Source: UBA935 sp031555615
GTDB taxonomy: Bacteria; Bacillota; Clostridia; Lachnospirales; Lachnospiraceae
Length of the DNA: 64,000 nt
Direction: 5' to 3'
Assembly (NCBI GenBank): GCA_031555615.1
Contig: JAVBUF010000010.1
Span: forward strand, 78,469-142,468
Part shown: piece after piece, positions 24,043 to 32,491 of the stretch
How positions within the stretch are numbered: the first letter of the stretch is position 1
Layout of the letters: each line of letters opens with the position of its first letter
Position numbers and translations under genes: made by a program
Notes under the pieces: model-generated
What the model was told of the DNA's origin: nothing
Database searches by the model: none
What the model saw: only the letters and a program-made list of their open reading frames with translations

Positions 24043-26289
24043 ATGGAATTTACAAACGGTATCTGTCGGTCATTGTCTTTAGTACTTATAATTGTTTTGT
24101 TTACTGTATGTGTTGCCGGCTGCGGCAGTAGTACAGAAGCTATCGATGAATCCACAGTCGGTCCATCTGTGACGGAAGTGACTGATACGCCCCCAAAGAC
24201 CGATCCTGGTATTGCTAACGCCTTAAACCTGAGCTTTAAACCGGAATTCGGAAAGGCCGGTAATGTGTATGTGCCGGTGGATGTTATACCCAATGCTGCC
24301 GCTTATACGATTGATCCCAATCTTTCAAATGTTGTCAATCTTGATCAGTTTCCCAATCTTACAGCGGATCAAAAGCAAAAACTTGTGGACAACGGGTTTG
24401 TCGTAGCGCCAGGCAGACAAGAGCAGCTTTTTTATATCTACGAGGACAATACTTATAAGAAAATCCCTAATTTTGTTACCACTGATTCGGTGCTGCAAGT
24501 CTATCATATTTTTTATGATTATGCCCTGAGAAGCACCGAAGGGATGGCGCTGCTGTCCAATGCGCTGACACTGAACAACAACATGCTGATCCAGCTTCAA
24601 AGAGAGTACGGCACTGTTTCTGATCCGGCAGTCAGGGCCGAGGTGTTGAAAGTAATGGGCTATTTTGGTGTTGCCCAGCTTGCTTTTGGGGAAGCATTAC
24701 CTGCTGATTTTCCTGCGGAGATAAAAAATCTTGTGGAACAGGAAATGGCGCTGTTAAATGCTGCCGACGGAAGACATCCGTCACCGCTTTTCGAACATGA
24801 GATTGATTATTCGTTATGTACTCCCCGTGGACACTATACACGAAGCCAGGAACTTGAAAAATACTTCAAAGGATTGAGCTGGTACGGAGTTGTTCCTTAT
24901 CCGCTGTATGAAAGCGACGGGGAAACCCCGGATATAAATTCGGCAATGCGTGCACTTATAACCGCCGCCGCGTTATGCCGTCTGCCTGTGCAGGACGGCG
25001 GTGCATTATGGGAAAACATCTATAGCACAACAGCATTCTTTGTGGGTACGGCCGATGATGTGACCCCATTTCAGATAGCGGAAATAATGGTGAAAGTATA
25101 TGGTGAAAACCCTAATTTAAATGAGCTGGCAGACCCGGTTAAGCTGGATTCCTTTTATCAGGAGGCGGAAGCATTACCAAAGCCGCAGATCAATGCCAAA
25201 AACCGACTTGCCCAGGCAGAGGGTAAAGATATTCCTGCCGGTTTACAACTGCGGTTTATGGGGCAGCGTTACATCCCGGATTCGGAAATTCTGCAGGAGC
25301 TTAGTGAATCGGTTTTAAGGCCCTTTCCCACCGGGTTGGATGTTTTTGCCACCCTTGGCTCAAAACGAGCAGCCGATATCATTGCCAGGGAATATGCACC
25401 GACAGAAAACTGGCCGGAATATACCGAAAATTTTGAGCGTATGAAAGCGAAGTTTACCACCTTGCCGGATTCCACATGGCAGTCAAACATGTATTATGCG
25501 TGGCTGTGGACACAGAACTCACTGACAGGTGAATATGGTCAGGGATATCCCATGTTTATGCAAGGCACGGCGTGGCAGGATAAATCCCTCACCACGGCGC
25601 TGGGAAGCTGGGCAGAGATGCGCCATGACACAATTCTTTATGCCAAAGGATCAGCCGCGGAATGTGGCGGATTTGATGAACCGCCGGTTGTCCGTGCCTA
25701 TGTGGAACCTAATCCCGAGCTTTATAACCGCTTATTGTGGCTGACATCATACACGCGGGAAAATCTTTCGGCCCGGGGAATTTTACCGGAAAACATTGAA
25801 TATGCCTGTAACGGATTTGAAAACATGCTGGTATTTTTACGGGATTGCGCCATCAAGGAGCTTCGCGGAGAGGATTTAACAGCAGAAGAATATGACAGCC
25901 TTCTTACTTATGGCGGCCTGCTGGAAAATCTCACAACAAGCTGTGTTGAAAACGGGTATAAATGGTATCAGATTGAATCGGAAGCAGACCGTAACATGGC
26001 GGTCATTGCCGATGTCCATACGGCATATTCCGGCGGATATCTGGAAGAAGCAGTGGGAACGGCGGCCGAGATTTATGTTATCGTGCCGATGAATGGTGAA
26101 TTATATCTCACACGCGGAGCAGTATTTGATTATTTTGAATTTGTGTCGCAAAAACGAATGACGGACGAAGAATGGCAAACTATGGTTCGTGATGATCCCC
26201 CTCGGCGTCCATCCTTCACCTCAAGCTTTATGGAAGGCGAAGCGCCGGAAGTACCGGCTCCTATTGAGCCGTATACGACGGGATGTTAG
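24043..26289 (+). CDS. DUF3160 lipoprotein
   Basis: A 748 aa protein with a signal and probable lipobox VAGC (Cys at about 27), then the large DUF3160 domain filling the rest (about residues 95-720: NLTADQKQKLVDNGFVV, TTDSVLQVYHIFYDYAL, LWLTSYTRENLSARG, NMAVIADVHTAY). DUF3160 proteins are widespread secreted proteins without an assigned activity. The aromatic and acidic clusters (YMAWLWTQNSL-type, ELRHDTILYAK-type, here EMRHDTILYAKGS) are strongly conserved in the family. Overlaps CapA by 7 nt. Confidence 0.88.
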   Translation: MEFTNGICRSLSLVLIIVLFTVCVAGCGSSTEAIDESTVGPSVTEVTDTPPKTDPGIANALNLSFKPEFGKAGNVYVPVDVIPNAAAYTIDPNLSNVVNLDQFPNLTADQKQKLVDNGFVVAPGRQEQLFYIYEDNTYKKIPNFVTTDSVLQVYHIFYDYALRSTEGMALLSNALTLNNNMLIQLQREYGTVSDPAVRAEVLKVMGYFGVAQLAFGEALPADFPAEIKNLVEQEMALLNAADGRHPSPLFEHEIDYSLCTPRGHYTRSQELEKYFKGLSWYGVVPYPLYESDGETPDINSAMRALITAAALCRLPVQDGGALWENIYSTTAFFVGTADDVTPFQIAEIMVKVYGENPNLNELADPVKLDSFYQEAEALPKPQINAKNRLAQAEGKDIPAGLQLRFMGQRYIPDSEILQELSESVLRPFPTGLDVFATLGSKRAADIIAREYAPTENWPEYTENFERMKAKFTTLPDSTWQSNMYYAWLWTQNSLTGEYGQGYPMFMQGTAWQDKSLTTALGSWAEMRHDTILYAKGSAAECGGFDEPPVVRAYVEPNPELYNRLLWLTSYTRENLSARGILPENIEYACNGFENMLVFLRDCAIKELRGEDLTAEEYDSLLTYGGLLENLTTSCVENGYKWYQIESEADRNMAVIADVHTAYSGGYLEEAVGTAAEIYVIVPMNGELYLTRGAVFDYFEFVSQKRMTDEEWQTMVRDDPPRRPSFTSSFMEGEAPEVPAPIEPYTTGC

Positions 26290-27305
26290 CCCGTTGGAAA
26301 AAAATAGTGGCGGCAATGATTGCCTCTGCTATTGCAGTTACATTTATAATTTTTTTGAATAATGAAAATTTTATGCATTTTTACAAAGGAGAAGTTGTGA
26401 TATCCATTGCCGGGGATATCCTGCTGGACAGGGGAGTTGCCAAAGCGATCACAAATAATGGCATAGCTTACCCTTATAAGGGTGTTTCACAGCTCTTTCA
26501 CCATGACGATATCACCATTGCCAATCTCGAATGCCCGTTAACCCAGGCAGATGGTGGCGCAATGAAAGAAAAACGCTTTGTATTCAAAGCCGATGCTCAA
26601 AATGCCGATGCTTTGAAATCGGCGGGATTCGATATATTAATGCTGGCCAATAATCATACCATGGACTATCGGAGCCAGGGGCTTACCGACACGATGCAGG
26701 CGCTTGACAGCGCAGGAATTTTTTATGCCGGAGCGGGGGCCAGCAAGAGGGAAATTGAACCTTGTTTCATCAAAAAGAACGGAATTCACATAGGTGTTTT
26801 GTCATATAGCTCACTTCCCCCTGAAGGTTTTATGTATAATGACGAGAATGCCACGATTGCCTATGCACGGGCCGGATTTTTGGACGAAATGAAAAATGAG
26901 ATTGCTCAAACAGCAGCACAATGTGACTTTTTAATTGTATATTTTCACTGGGGCACGGAGTACCGCCATGACGTCAGCGACTTGCAGATAGAAATAGCAC
27001 ACACCGCCATAGATGCCGGTGCATCGGCAGTCGTAGGGACACACCCTCATGTCTTGCAGGGCCGGGAAACATACAAAGGGATGCCGATCTATTATAGTAT
27101 TGGTAACTTTGTATTTGATAAGCAAATACCTGAGGGGACGGATAAAGCGTTGATTTTACAGATGACCGTTAATAAAGATGGAAGAGTCGGTGTAGAAGAG
27201 CTTCCGGTAGTCATAAAAAACTGCCAGCCCCATCTTGCCCAGGGGCAGGAAGCTGCTCAGGCAGAAGCAGATATGGTACGATACTCACGACGTTTCGAGC
27301 AGTAA
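26283..27305 (+). CDS. CapA family metallophosphatase-like protein
   Basis: A 340 aa protein with one N-terminal membrane helix (about 8-24) and an extracellular PGA_cap domain: IAGDILLDRG, IANLECPLT, LMLANNHTMDY, YFHWGTEYRHD and GTHPHVLQG are the metal-binding and catalytic motifs of the calcineurin-like fold. CapA functions in poly-gamma-glutamate capsule export/anchoring in bacilli, but most clostridial homologues are orphans. No capB/capC are present here. ATG 26283 overlaps the DUF3160 stop. Confidence 0.9.
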   Translation: MLARWKKIVAAMIASAIAVTFIIFLNNENFMHFYKGEVVISIAGDILLDRGVAKAITNNGIAYPYKGVSQLFHHDDITIANLECPLTQADGGAMKEKRFVFKADAQNADALKSAGFDILMLANNHTMDYRSQGLTDTMQALDSAGIFYAGAGASKREIEPCFIKKNGIHIGVLSYSSLPPEGFMYNDENATIAYARAGFLDEMKNEIAQTAAQCDFLIVYFHWGTEYRHDVSDLQIEIAHTAIDAGASAVVGTHPHVLQGRETYKGMPIYYSIGNFVFDKQIPEGTDKALILQMTVNKDGRVGVEELPVVIKNCQPHLAQGQEAAQAEADMVRYSRRFEQ

Positions 27306-27320
27306 ATATATCATGATAAA

Positions 27321-27803
27321 TTATTTATTCAAATAATAAATTCCGATATTTAAATACGTGGCAAACAATATCCAGGCCAGATAAGGTAACAAGAGATAAG
27401 CGGCACATTTGTTAATCCGATAAAAGAGCAATATCATAAAAATAACCAGCAGATCCAGGAGAAGGATAACAACGACAGAAAAACCCAGCCATTGCAGATT
27501 AAAGAAAATAATGCTCCACATAAAATTGACAAAAAGCTGGATGCCATAAACCCGCAGTGCATTTTGTATCTGCTTTTGATCCGCCGTAGATTGAGATATC
27601 AGGTAAGCGGCGATACCCATCAGGGCATAAAGAATCGTCCAGACTACGGGAAAGACCCAGCCGGGAGGTGCCAGCGGCGGAAGCTCCAAGGTCTTGTAAA
27701 TGGCCCCGGAGTTACCGGCAAAGATGCCTGACAATAGGCCCACCAGTTCGGCGATACCGACACTGATTAATAATTCTGTTTGTTTGTTTTTATCCATATT
27801 CAT
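27321..27803 (-). CDS. tspO: TspO/MBR family membrane protein
   Basis: A 160 aa protein with five membrane helices and the TspO hallmarks LPPLAPPGWVFPVVWTILYAL (shortened here to the conserved proline and tryptophan segment, residues 40-60) and NFMWSIIFFNLQW. It binds porphyrins or related ligands in other bacteria. Usual length. Start at 27803 or the second Met, with AAGGAT upstream. Convergent with capA-like gene and divergent from the spore photoproduct lyase gene. Confidence 0.93.
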   Translation of the reverse strand: MNMDKNKQTELLISVGIAELVGLLSGIFAGNSGAIYKTLELPPLAPPGWVFPVVWTILYALMGIAAYLISQSTADQKQIQNALRVYGIQLFVNFMWSIIFFNLQWLGFSVVVILLLDLLVIFMILLFYRINKCAAYLLLPYLAWILFATYLNIGIYYLNK

Positions 27804-27926
27804 TTGATGATCCTTCCATCCTTGGGCTTATACTAATGTATATGCATAGGAGGCCAAAATAAACCATCTTGTATAATGTATAAAACAGAAATTTCTCCAT
27901 ATTTTAACTTCAAAAGGAGAAATGCG

Positions 27927-28922
27927 ATGCAATTTGATAAAGTTTATTATGAACCGGACACCCTGAATTATGAATTAGGGAAAAAGTTGAAAGAAAAATA
28001 TTCCGCCCTGCCCTGGATTCCCATTGAAAATCACAATAATATCGAAGAACTGCGGAAAAATCCCAATACCGAATTTGCCGCAATGAAAAGGCATCTGATT
28101 GTAGGAACAAGAAAAACTCACGTATATAGAAAAAATGAAAAAGTTTCGGATTTTTTGGTGCCCTATACCTCATCCGGCTGTACGGCCATGTGCCTATACT
28201 GTTATCTTGTCTGTCATTATAATAAATGTTCTTATTTGCGCTTATTTGTCAACCGTGAGCAGATGCTGGACAAATTGATGAAAGCAGCCCGAAAGGGGGA
28301 AAAAGAAAACACCTATGAAATCGGCAGCAACAGTGATCTGGTTTTGGAAAATACCATTACCGGTAACCTGGAGTGGACAATCAGTCAATTTGCCGAAAAT
28401 GAGAGAGGTTTTATTACCTTTCCCACGAAATTTTCCATGATCGACCCGCTGCTTAAGCTGGAGCATCGGGGCAGATGTATCCCCCGGGTCAGTGTCAACC
28501 CGCCTTTTATTATCAGGGAAATTGAAAAAGGGACTTCCTTGCTGGAGAAACGGATTCAGGCTGTGAATGAGCTGGCTCAGGCGGGCTACCCCACGGGCAT
28601 CCTGATCGCGCCAGTGGTACTGGTGGAAGGCTGGCAAAAATTATATCAGGAATTGCTTGATACCCTGCAGGAATTACTGTCGGAACAGGTGAAGAAAACG
28701 ATGTTTATTGAAATTATTTTTATGACTTATAGCTACATTCACCGGGCTATCAATGAGGAAGCCTTTCCGGAAGCGGTTGATTTGTATGACCGGTCTCTGA
28801 TGACTGGACGGGGGATGGGGAAATATACCTATCATGGCCAGGCCCGGGTTGAAGGGGAGCGGTTTTTTCGGGAGGAAATCGGAACACGGTTTGGTGAAGA
28901 TAAGATTTTATATATTGTATAG
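27927..28922 (+). CDS. splB: Spore photoproduct lyase
   Basis: A 331 aa radical SAM enzyme that splits spore photoproduct thymine dimers during germination. The cluster motif CTAMCLYC (CxxxCxxC) is at about residues 81-88, after VPYTSSGC; the SAM-binding and C-terminal motifs (ISVNPP-like SVNPPFI, RYTY-like GMGKYTYHG) follow. The B. subtilis enzyme is 342 aa. ATG 27927 has AGGAGA 6 nt upstream; an ATG at 27922 is out of frame. Indicates a spore former. Heads a plus-strand repair cassette with GrpB and Ogt. Confidence 0.93.
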   Translation: MQFDKVYYEPDTLNYELGKKLKEKYSALPWIPIENHNNIEELRKNPNTEFAAMKRHLIVGTRKTHVYRKNEKVSDFLVPYTSSGCTAMCLYCYLVCHYNKCSYLRLFVNREQMLDKLMKAARKGEKENTYEIGSNSDLVLENTITGNLEWTISQFAENERGFITFPTKFSMIDPLLKLEHRGRCIPRVSVNPPFIIREIEKGTSLLEKRIQAVNELAQAGYPTGILIAPVVLVEGWQKLYQELLDTLQELLSEQVKKTMFIEIIFMTYSYIHRAINEEAFPEAVDLYDRSLMTGRGMGKYTYHGQARVEGERFFREEIGTRFGEDKILYIV

Positions 28923-28949
28923 AAATGCTTTTGACGAGGATAAAATTGG

Positions 28950-29525
28950 ATGGGAAAAGAACTATCAGAAATGACTCTGGAAGAATTATGGCAACTGTTT
29001 CCCATATTTCTTACACAGCATCAAGACTATTGGGAACAATGGTATTTAGAAGAAAAAAACAGAATCCTTTGTTTCTTGCCGATAATCGAAGATATCAGGA
29101 TAAATCATATAGGCAGTACGTCGATTAAATCTATATGGGCAAAGCCGATCATTGATATTCTTGTAGAAATCCCTGAAGAGTTTACTATGGATAGCATAAA
29201 AGAGGGATTTACAGTTAACGGCTATATCTGCATGTCGGAAACAGAAAAGCGAATGGATTTTAATCGGGGTTATACAGCGGATGGATTTGCGGAAAGGGTA
29301 TTTCATTTACATTTGAGATATCTGGGGGATAATGATGAATTGTATTTCAGAGACTTTATGAATGCCAATCCAGTGATTGCAAAGCAGTATGAAGATATGA
29401 AATTGTCCCTTTGGGAAAGGTATGAGCATGACAGAGATGCCTATACCAATGCCAAAGGACAATTCATATCTGAATGTACGGAAAAAGCAAAAAAGGAGTA
29501 TCCGGATAGATACCCAAGCACATAG
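28950..29525 (+). CDS. GrpB/UPF0157 family protein (nucleotidyltransferase fold)
   Basis: A 191 aa protein with the GrpB motif INHIGSTSIKSIWAKPIID(I) at about residues 49-68 and FHLHLRYLGD later. The Gly-Ser plus downstream Asp-containing pattern places it in the nucleotidyltransferase superfamily. Cellular role unclear; some plant and bacterial members act with CoA or nucleotides. 27 nt after the spore photoproduct lyase gene and 12 nt before ogt. Confidence 0.88.
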   Translation: MGKELSEMTLEELWQLFPIFLTQHQDYWEQWYLEEKNRILCFLPIIEDIRINHIGSTSIKSIWAKPIIDILVEIPEEFTMDSIKEGFTVNGYICMSETEKRMDFNRGYTADGFAERVFHLHLRYLGDNDELYFRDFMNANPVIAKQYEDMKLSLWERYEHDRDAYTNAKGQFISECTEKAKKEYPDRYPST

Positions 29526-29537
29526 GAGGAAAATAAA

Positions 29538-30077
29538 ATGTACTATATCACTACATATTGCTCCCCCATAGGCATAATTACACTTGCCTGTGATGAAAGT
29601 AACCTTGTTGGCCTGTGGACAGAGGGACAAAAGTATCATGGGAAGTCCATTCCCGAAGCAATGGAAAGAAAAGCGGATATGCCCATTTTTATCACTGTAA
29701 AAAGCTGGCTGGACAGATATTTTGCCGGTGAGAAACCGGCTGTATCGGAATTGGCTATTGCTCCCATCGGCAGTGAATTCCGCCGGGAAGTATGGAAGAT
29801 CCTCTGTGAAATACCATACGGCCAGGTAATCACCTACGGTGATATAGCCGGGAAAATGGCGGTCAAAATGAACCGGAAAAGCATGTCGGCACAAGCCGTA
29901 GGCGGAGCTGTCGGGCATAATCCCATTTCCATCATTGTCCCCTGTCACCGGGTGGTGGGGGCAAACGGCAGCCTGACAGGTTATGCCGGGGGCATCAGTA
30001 CGAAGACGAAATTATTGGAATTAGAGGGGGTTGATACGACCCGGTTTTTTACTCCGAAAAAGGGAACGGCTCTTTAA
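29538..30077 (+). CDS. ogt: Methylated-DNA-protein-cysteine methyltransferase
   Basis: A 179 aa protein. The active-site IIVPCHRVVG is at about residues 132-141, the DNA-binding helix-turn-helix segment YGQVITYGDIAGKM at about 94-107, and the N-terminal RNase H-like domain is complete. Removes alkyl groups from O6-guanine by suicide transfer to the Cys. AGGAGG lies upstream of the ATG. Third gene of the repair cassette. Confidence 0.94.
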   Translation: MYYITTYCSPIGIITLACDESNLVGLWTEGQKYHGKSIPEAMERKADMPIFITVKSWLDRYFAGEKPAVSELAIAPIGSEFRREVWKILCEIPYGQVITYGDIAGKMAVKMNRKSMSAQAVGGAVGHNPISIIVPCHRVVGANGSLTGYAGGISTKTKLLELEGVDTTRFFTPKKGTAL

Positions 30078-30087
30078 GGCAGGAGCG

Positions 30088-30157
30088 ATTTGCGTATAAT
30101 TTGCGTATAAATTACCGCTGCTTTTGGTGGAAGTATAAAAGGAATCTGTGATAAAAT
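30088..30157 (+). promoter_or_regulatory. Response-regulator box and promoter of two-component system 1
   Basis: ATTTGCGTATA is repeated exactly in tandem (30088-30098, 30099-30109), an 11 bp periodicity used by OmpR-family regulators. A TAAAAT -10 lies at 30152-30157, 48 nt after the second CGTA, with no good -35. A very similar element occurs at 34166-34183 before the VTC operon. Confidence 0.72.
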
Positions 30158-30189
30158 CAAATCAATGAAGAATATAAGGAGAAGATTTG

Positions 30190-30900
30190 ATGGAAGAAAA
30201 GAAGCTGATCTATATAGCCGATGATGATAACGATATCCGGGAAGCCATTCGAACCTTTTTAGCCAATGAAGGCTATCTGGTTACAGCATTTGAAAACGGC
30301 GACAGCCTTTTGGAACAATATAAAAAAGAAGACTGCGATTTGGTCATTCTGGATGTGATGATGCCCGGCTCCAGCGGCTTTACCATCTGCTCCGAAATCA
30401 GAAAGATCAGCACTGTTCCCATTATCATGCTGACGGCCAGAGATTCGGATCTGGATTATGCCACCGGCTTAAGCCTGGGGAGTGACGATTACTTTACCAA
30501 GCCTTTTTCCGCCATGTCGCTGGTAATGCGGGTAAAGGCTATTTTTCGGCGGATTGAGTTTGAAAAGCAAAACAGCAGCGTTAATGAAGACAGCAGAGAA
30601 CTGGCATACGGCGATATCATAATACAGACCAAAAGCAAAAAGGTCAGTGCCGGCGGCCGGGAAATCCTGCTGACGCCTAATGAATATGATTTGCTTAAAT
30701 ACCTTATCGAACGCAATGACCAGGCCGTATCCCGGGATGAATTATTGGAAAGCATCTGGGGGTATCATACCGAGATCGAGACCAGGGCAACCGACGATAC
30801 AGTCCGGCGTCTGCGCAAAAAAATGGAGCAGAGCAATGTAATCATAGAAGCAGTATGGGGATTTGGATTTCGCTTAAAAATACGGGATGAAAAGGTATGA
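30190..30900 (+). CDS. OmpR family response regulator (system 1)
   Basis: A 236 aa protein. Receiver domain: acidic pair DDDN, phosphoacceptor in LVILDVMMPG (Asp about 54), LTARDSD Thr/Ala switch and KPFS lysine (about 104). The C-terminal winged helix is PhoB-like (LTPNEYDLLKYL, RDELLESIWGY, RRLRKKME). AAGGAGA lies 7 nt upstream of ATG 30190; a TTG at 30187 is less likely. Overlaps its kinase gene by 4 nt. Confidence 0.96.
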   Translation: MEEKKLIYIADDDNDIREAIRTFLANEGYLVTAFENGDSLLEQYKKEDCDLVILDVMMPGSSGFTICSEIRKISTVPIIMLTARDSDLDYATGLSLGSDDYFTKPFSAMSLVMRVKAIFRRIEFEKQNSSVNEDSRELAYGDIIIQTKSKKVSAGGREILLTPNEYDLLKYLIERNDQAVSRDELLESIWGYHTEIETRATDDTVRRLRKKMEQSNVIIEAVWGFGFRLKIRDEKV

Positions 30901-32285
30901 AAAAAATAAAATGGCATATCAAACCCAGAATTTTTATTATGCTGCTGCTGTTGATGGCAGCGATTTTCGGCAGCGTTTTTTTAGTTTTTAATCTGTTTAT
31001 CAATTCATATATTAAAGCCAACGTAGAATCCCAGCTAAATGAGCTGACACAGCATTACGGGGAAAGAGAAGGGCGGCAAAACCCCGGTAATTTGCCGGAA
31101 GAGGGCAATGGCCCCTTCCTGCCGGACTTATCCAAACAGTCGAAAAATAAGATCGGCATTCAGGGGGAAGTTTTCATACTGGACAAAGACTATAATCTGA
31201 TGGGCTTTCACGATGGCCGGGATGCCAGAGAATTGGCAAGACTTACCGAGCAACTGAAGGAGGGGAAAATACTTCTTGACGGAAAGCACTACCTTCCGGT
31301 GGAAACAAGATATGGGGATTATTATGTGGCCATAACGGCAGGAGAGAAAGAACCCAACACTTATTTGGTTTTTTATGTGGATGTAACCGCGATCAACAGC
31401 CTGGTGGATACCATTAATCTGGTGCTGGCCGTTATTGTTGCGGCGGCAATGGTCATCTGTTTCCTGATGGCAAATGTAATTGCCAATTCGGTAACAGCGC
31501 CTATTCGAAAACTTTCGGTTTTTGCAGCCGAAATCGGCAAAGGAAATTTTCAGCAGAAAGAATTTTCTTTTACCGATGTGGAGTTGGAAGAACTGGCCGA
31601 GGCCATGAATCAGTCAGCCGAAAAACTGGATAAATATGATAACGAACAGCGGACCTTCTTCCAGAATGCATCCCATGAGCTACGCTCGCCGCTGATGTCC
31701 ATCCGGTGTTACGCCGAAGGAATCGGATGCGGCGTGATGGATGCGGGCAAAGCCAGTGAAACTATTTTGTACCAGAGTGACCGGCTAAGTGAACTGGTGG
31801 AGGATTTACTTTACATTTCCCGAGTGGATAATATTACCGGACTGCTGGAAAAGCAGGAAAATGACTTACGGGAAACCCTTTCTCTGTGCGCCGGAAGCCT
31901 GAAGTCGGTGGCCGATAAAAATGGCCTGCTGATGGAATTCGACTTCGATGATGAGCCGGTATTGTTCACTTACAATGAAAAACATCTGTATCGGGCAGTT
32001 ATGAATCTGATTTCCAATGCCCTGCGCTATGCCCGAAGCACCATTACTTTATCCTGTCACCGTCTGGAGGACAGGATCGAGATGGCGGTATCTGACGATG
32101 GCGAGGGCATCAGTACTGAGGATATGCCGCATATCTTTGAACGCTTTTATAAAGGCAAAAACGGTAAGCACGGAATCGGCCTGTCTATTGTACAATCGGT
32201 AATAGAGCTTCACGGCGGAGAAATATCCGTTTCCTGTGAAAACGGAACCAGATTTATCATTCACTTTGATGAACATCAACAATAA
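30897..32285 (+). CDS. Sensor histidine kinase (system 1)
   Basis: A 462 aa membrane kinase. The first helix (residues 13-35) and second (about 172-195) bracket an extracellular sensor of about 135 residues; HAMP about 195-250; H-box NASHELRSPLMS (about 257-268); N-box NLISNALRYA; G1 SDDGEGIS; F-box HIFERFYKG; G2 GIGLSIV. Signal unknown. The last codons and stop lie inside the terminator stem at 32271-32303. Confidence 0.95.
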   Translation: MKKIKWHIKPRIFIMLLLLMAAIFGSVFLVFNLFINSYIKANVESQLNELTQHYGEREGRQNPGNLPEEGNGPFLPDLSKQSKNKIGIQGEVFILDKDYNLMGFHDGRDARELARLTEQLKEGKILLDGKHYLPVETRYGDYYVAITAGEKEPNTYLVFYVDVTAINSLVDTINLVLAVIVAAAMVICFLMANVIANSVTAPIRKLSVFAAEIGKGNFQQKEFSFTDVELEELAEAMNQSAEKLDKYDNEQRTFFQNASHELRSPLMSIRCYAEGIGCGVMDAGKASETILYQSDRLSELVEDLLYISRVDNITGLLEKQENDLRETLSLCAGSLKSVADKNGLLMEFDFDDEPVLFTYNEKHLYRAVMNLISNALRYARSTITLSCHRLEDRIEMAVSDDGEGISTEDMPHIFERFYKGKNGKHGIGLSIVQSVIELHGGEISVSCENGTRFIIHFDEHQQ

Positions 32286-32308
32286 TGGCGGTTGTTGATG
32301 TTCTTTTT
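32271..32308 (+). terminator. Terminator whose left arm encodes the kinase C-terminus
   Basis: GAACATCAACAA (32271-32282) pairs perfectly with TTGTTGATGTTC (32292-32303), 9 nt loop, followed by TTTTT. The left arm is the sense sequence for the last residues EHQQ, and the stop codon lies in the loop. Confidence 0.82.
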
Positions 32309-32345
32309 AATTGGAAAATAAATGCTGGAATTTTTTACAAAAAAT

Positions 32346-32387
32346 GTGGTTTCAACCACGGATTAATTATTTTCAGTATAGTACAAT
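32346..32387 (+). promoter_or_regulatory. Palindromic activator site and promoter of hcp
   Basis: GTGGT-TTCA-ACCAC, a 14 bp perfect palindrome (32346-32359). If TACAAT at 32382-32387 is the -10, the dyad centre falls at about -41.5, the class II position of CRP/FNR-family activators such as HcpR. TATAGT at 32377-32382 is an alternative -10. No -35 consensus is seen. Confidence 0.5.
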
Positions 32388-32491
32388 GCAACAGAACGAA
32401 AAACTGTCCGCTATATTTAATAATATGGCATTGTTTGTCAATACTTTTAATAAGCGGAAAATAACTTGCGTGAATGATGGAGGAAATAAAA

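Noticed and set aside
27843..27870. Sigma-G-like promoter (GCATA-N16-CATCTTG) before splB
   Set aside because: Attractive because splB is forespore-expressed elsewhere, but the -10 match is poor.
29307..29948. 213 aa minus-strand frame over grpB/ogt
   Set aside because: Antisense to two well-defined genes; no RBS or domain.
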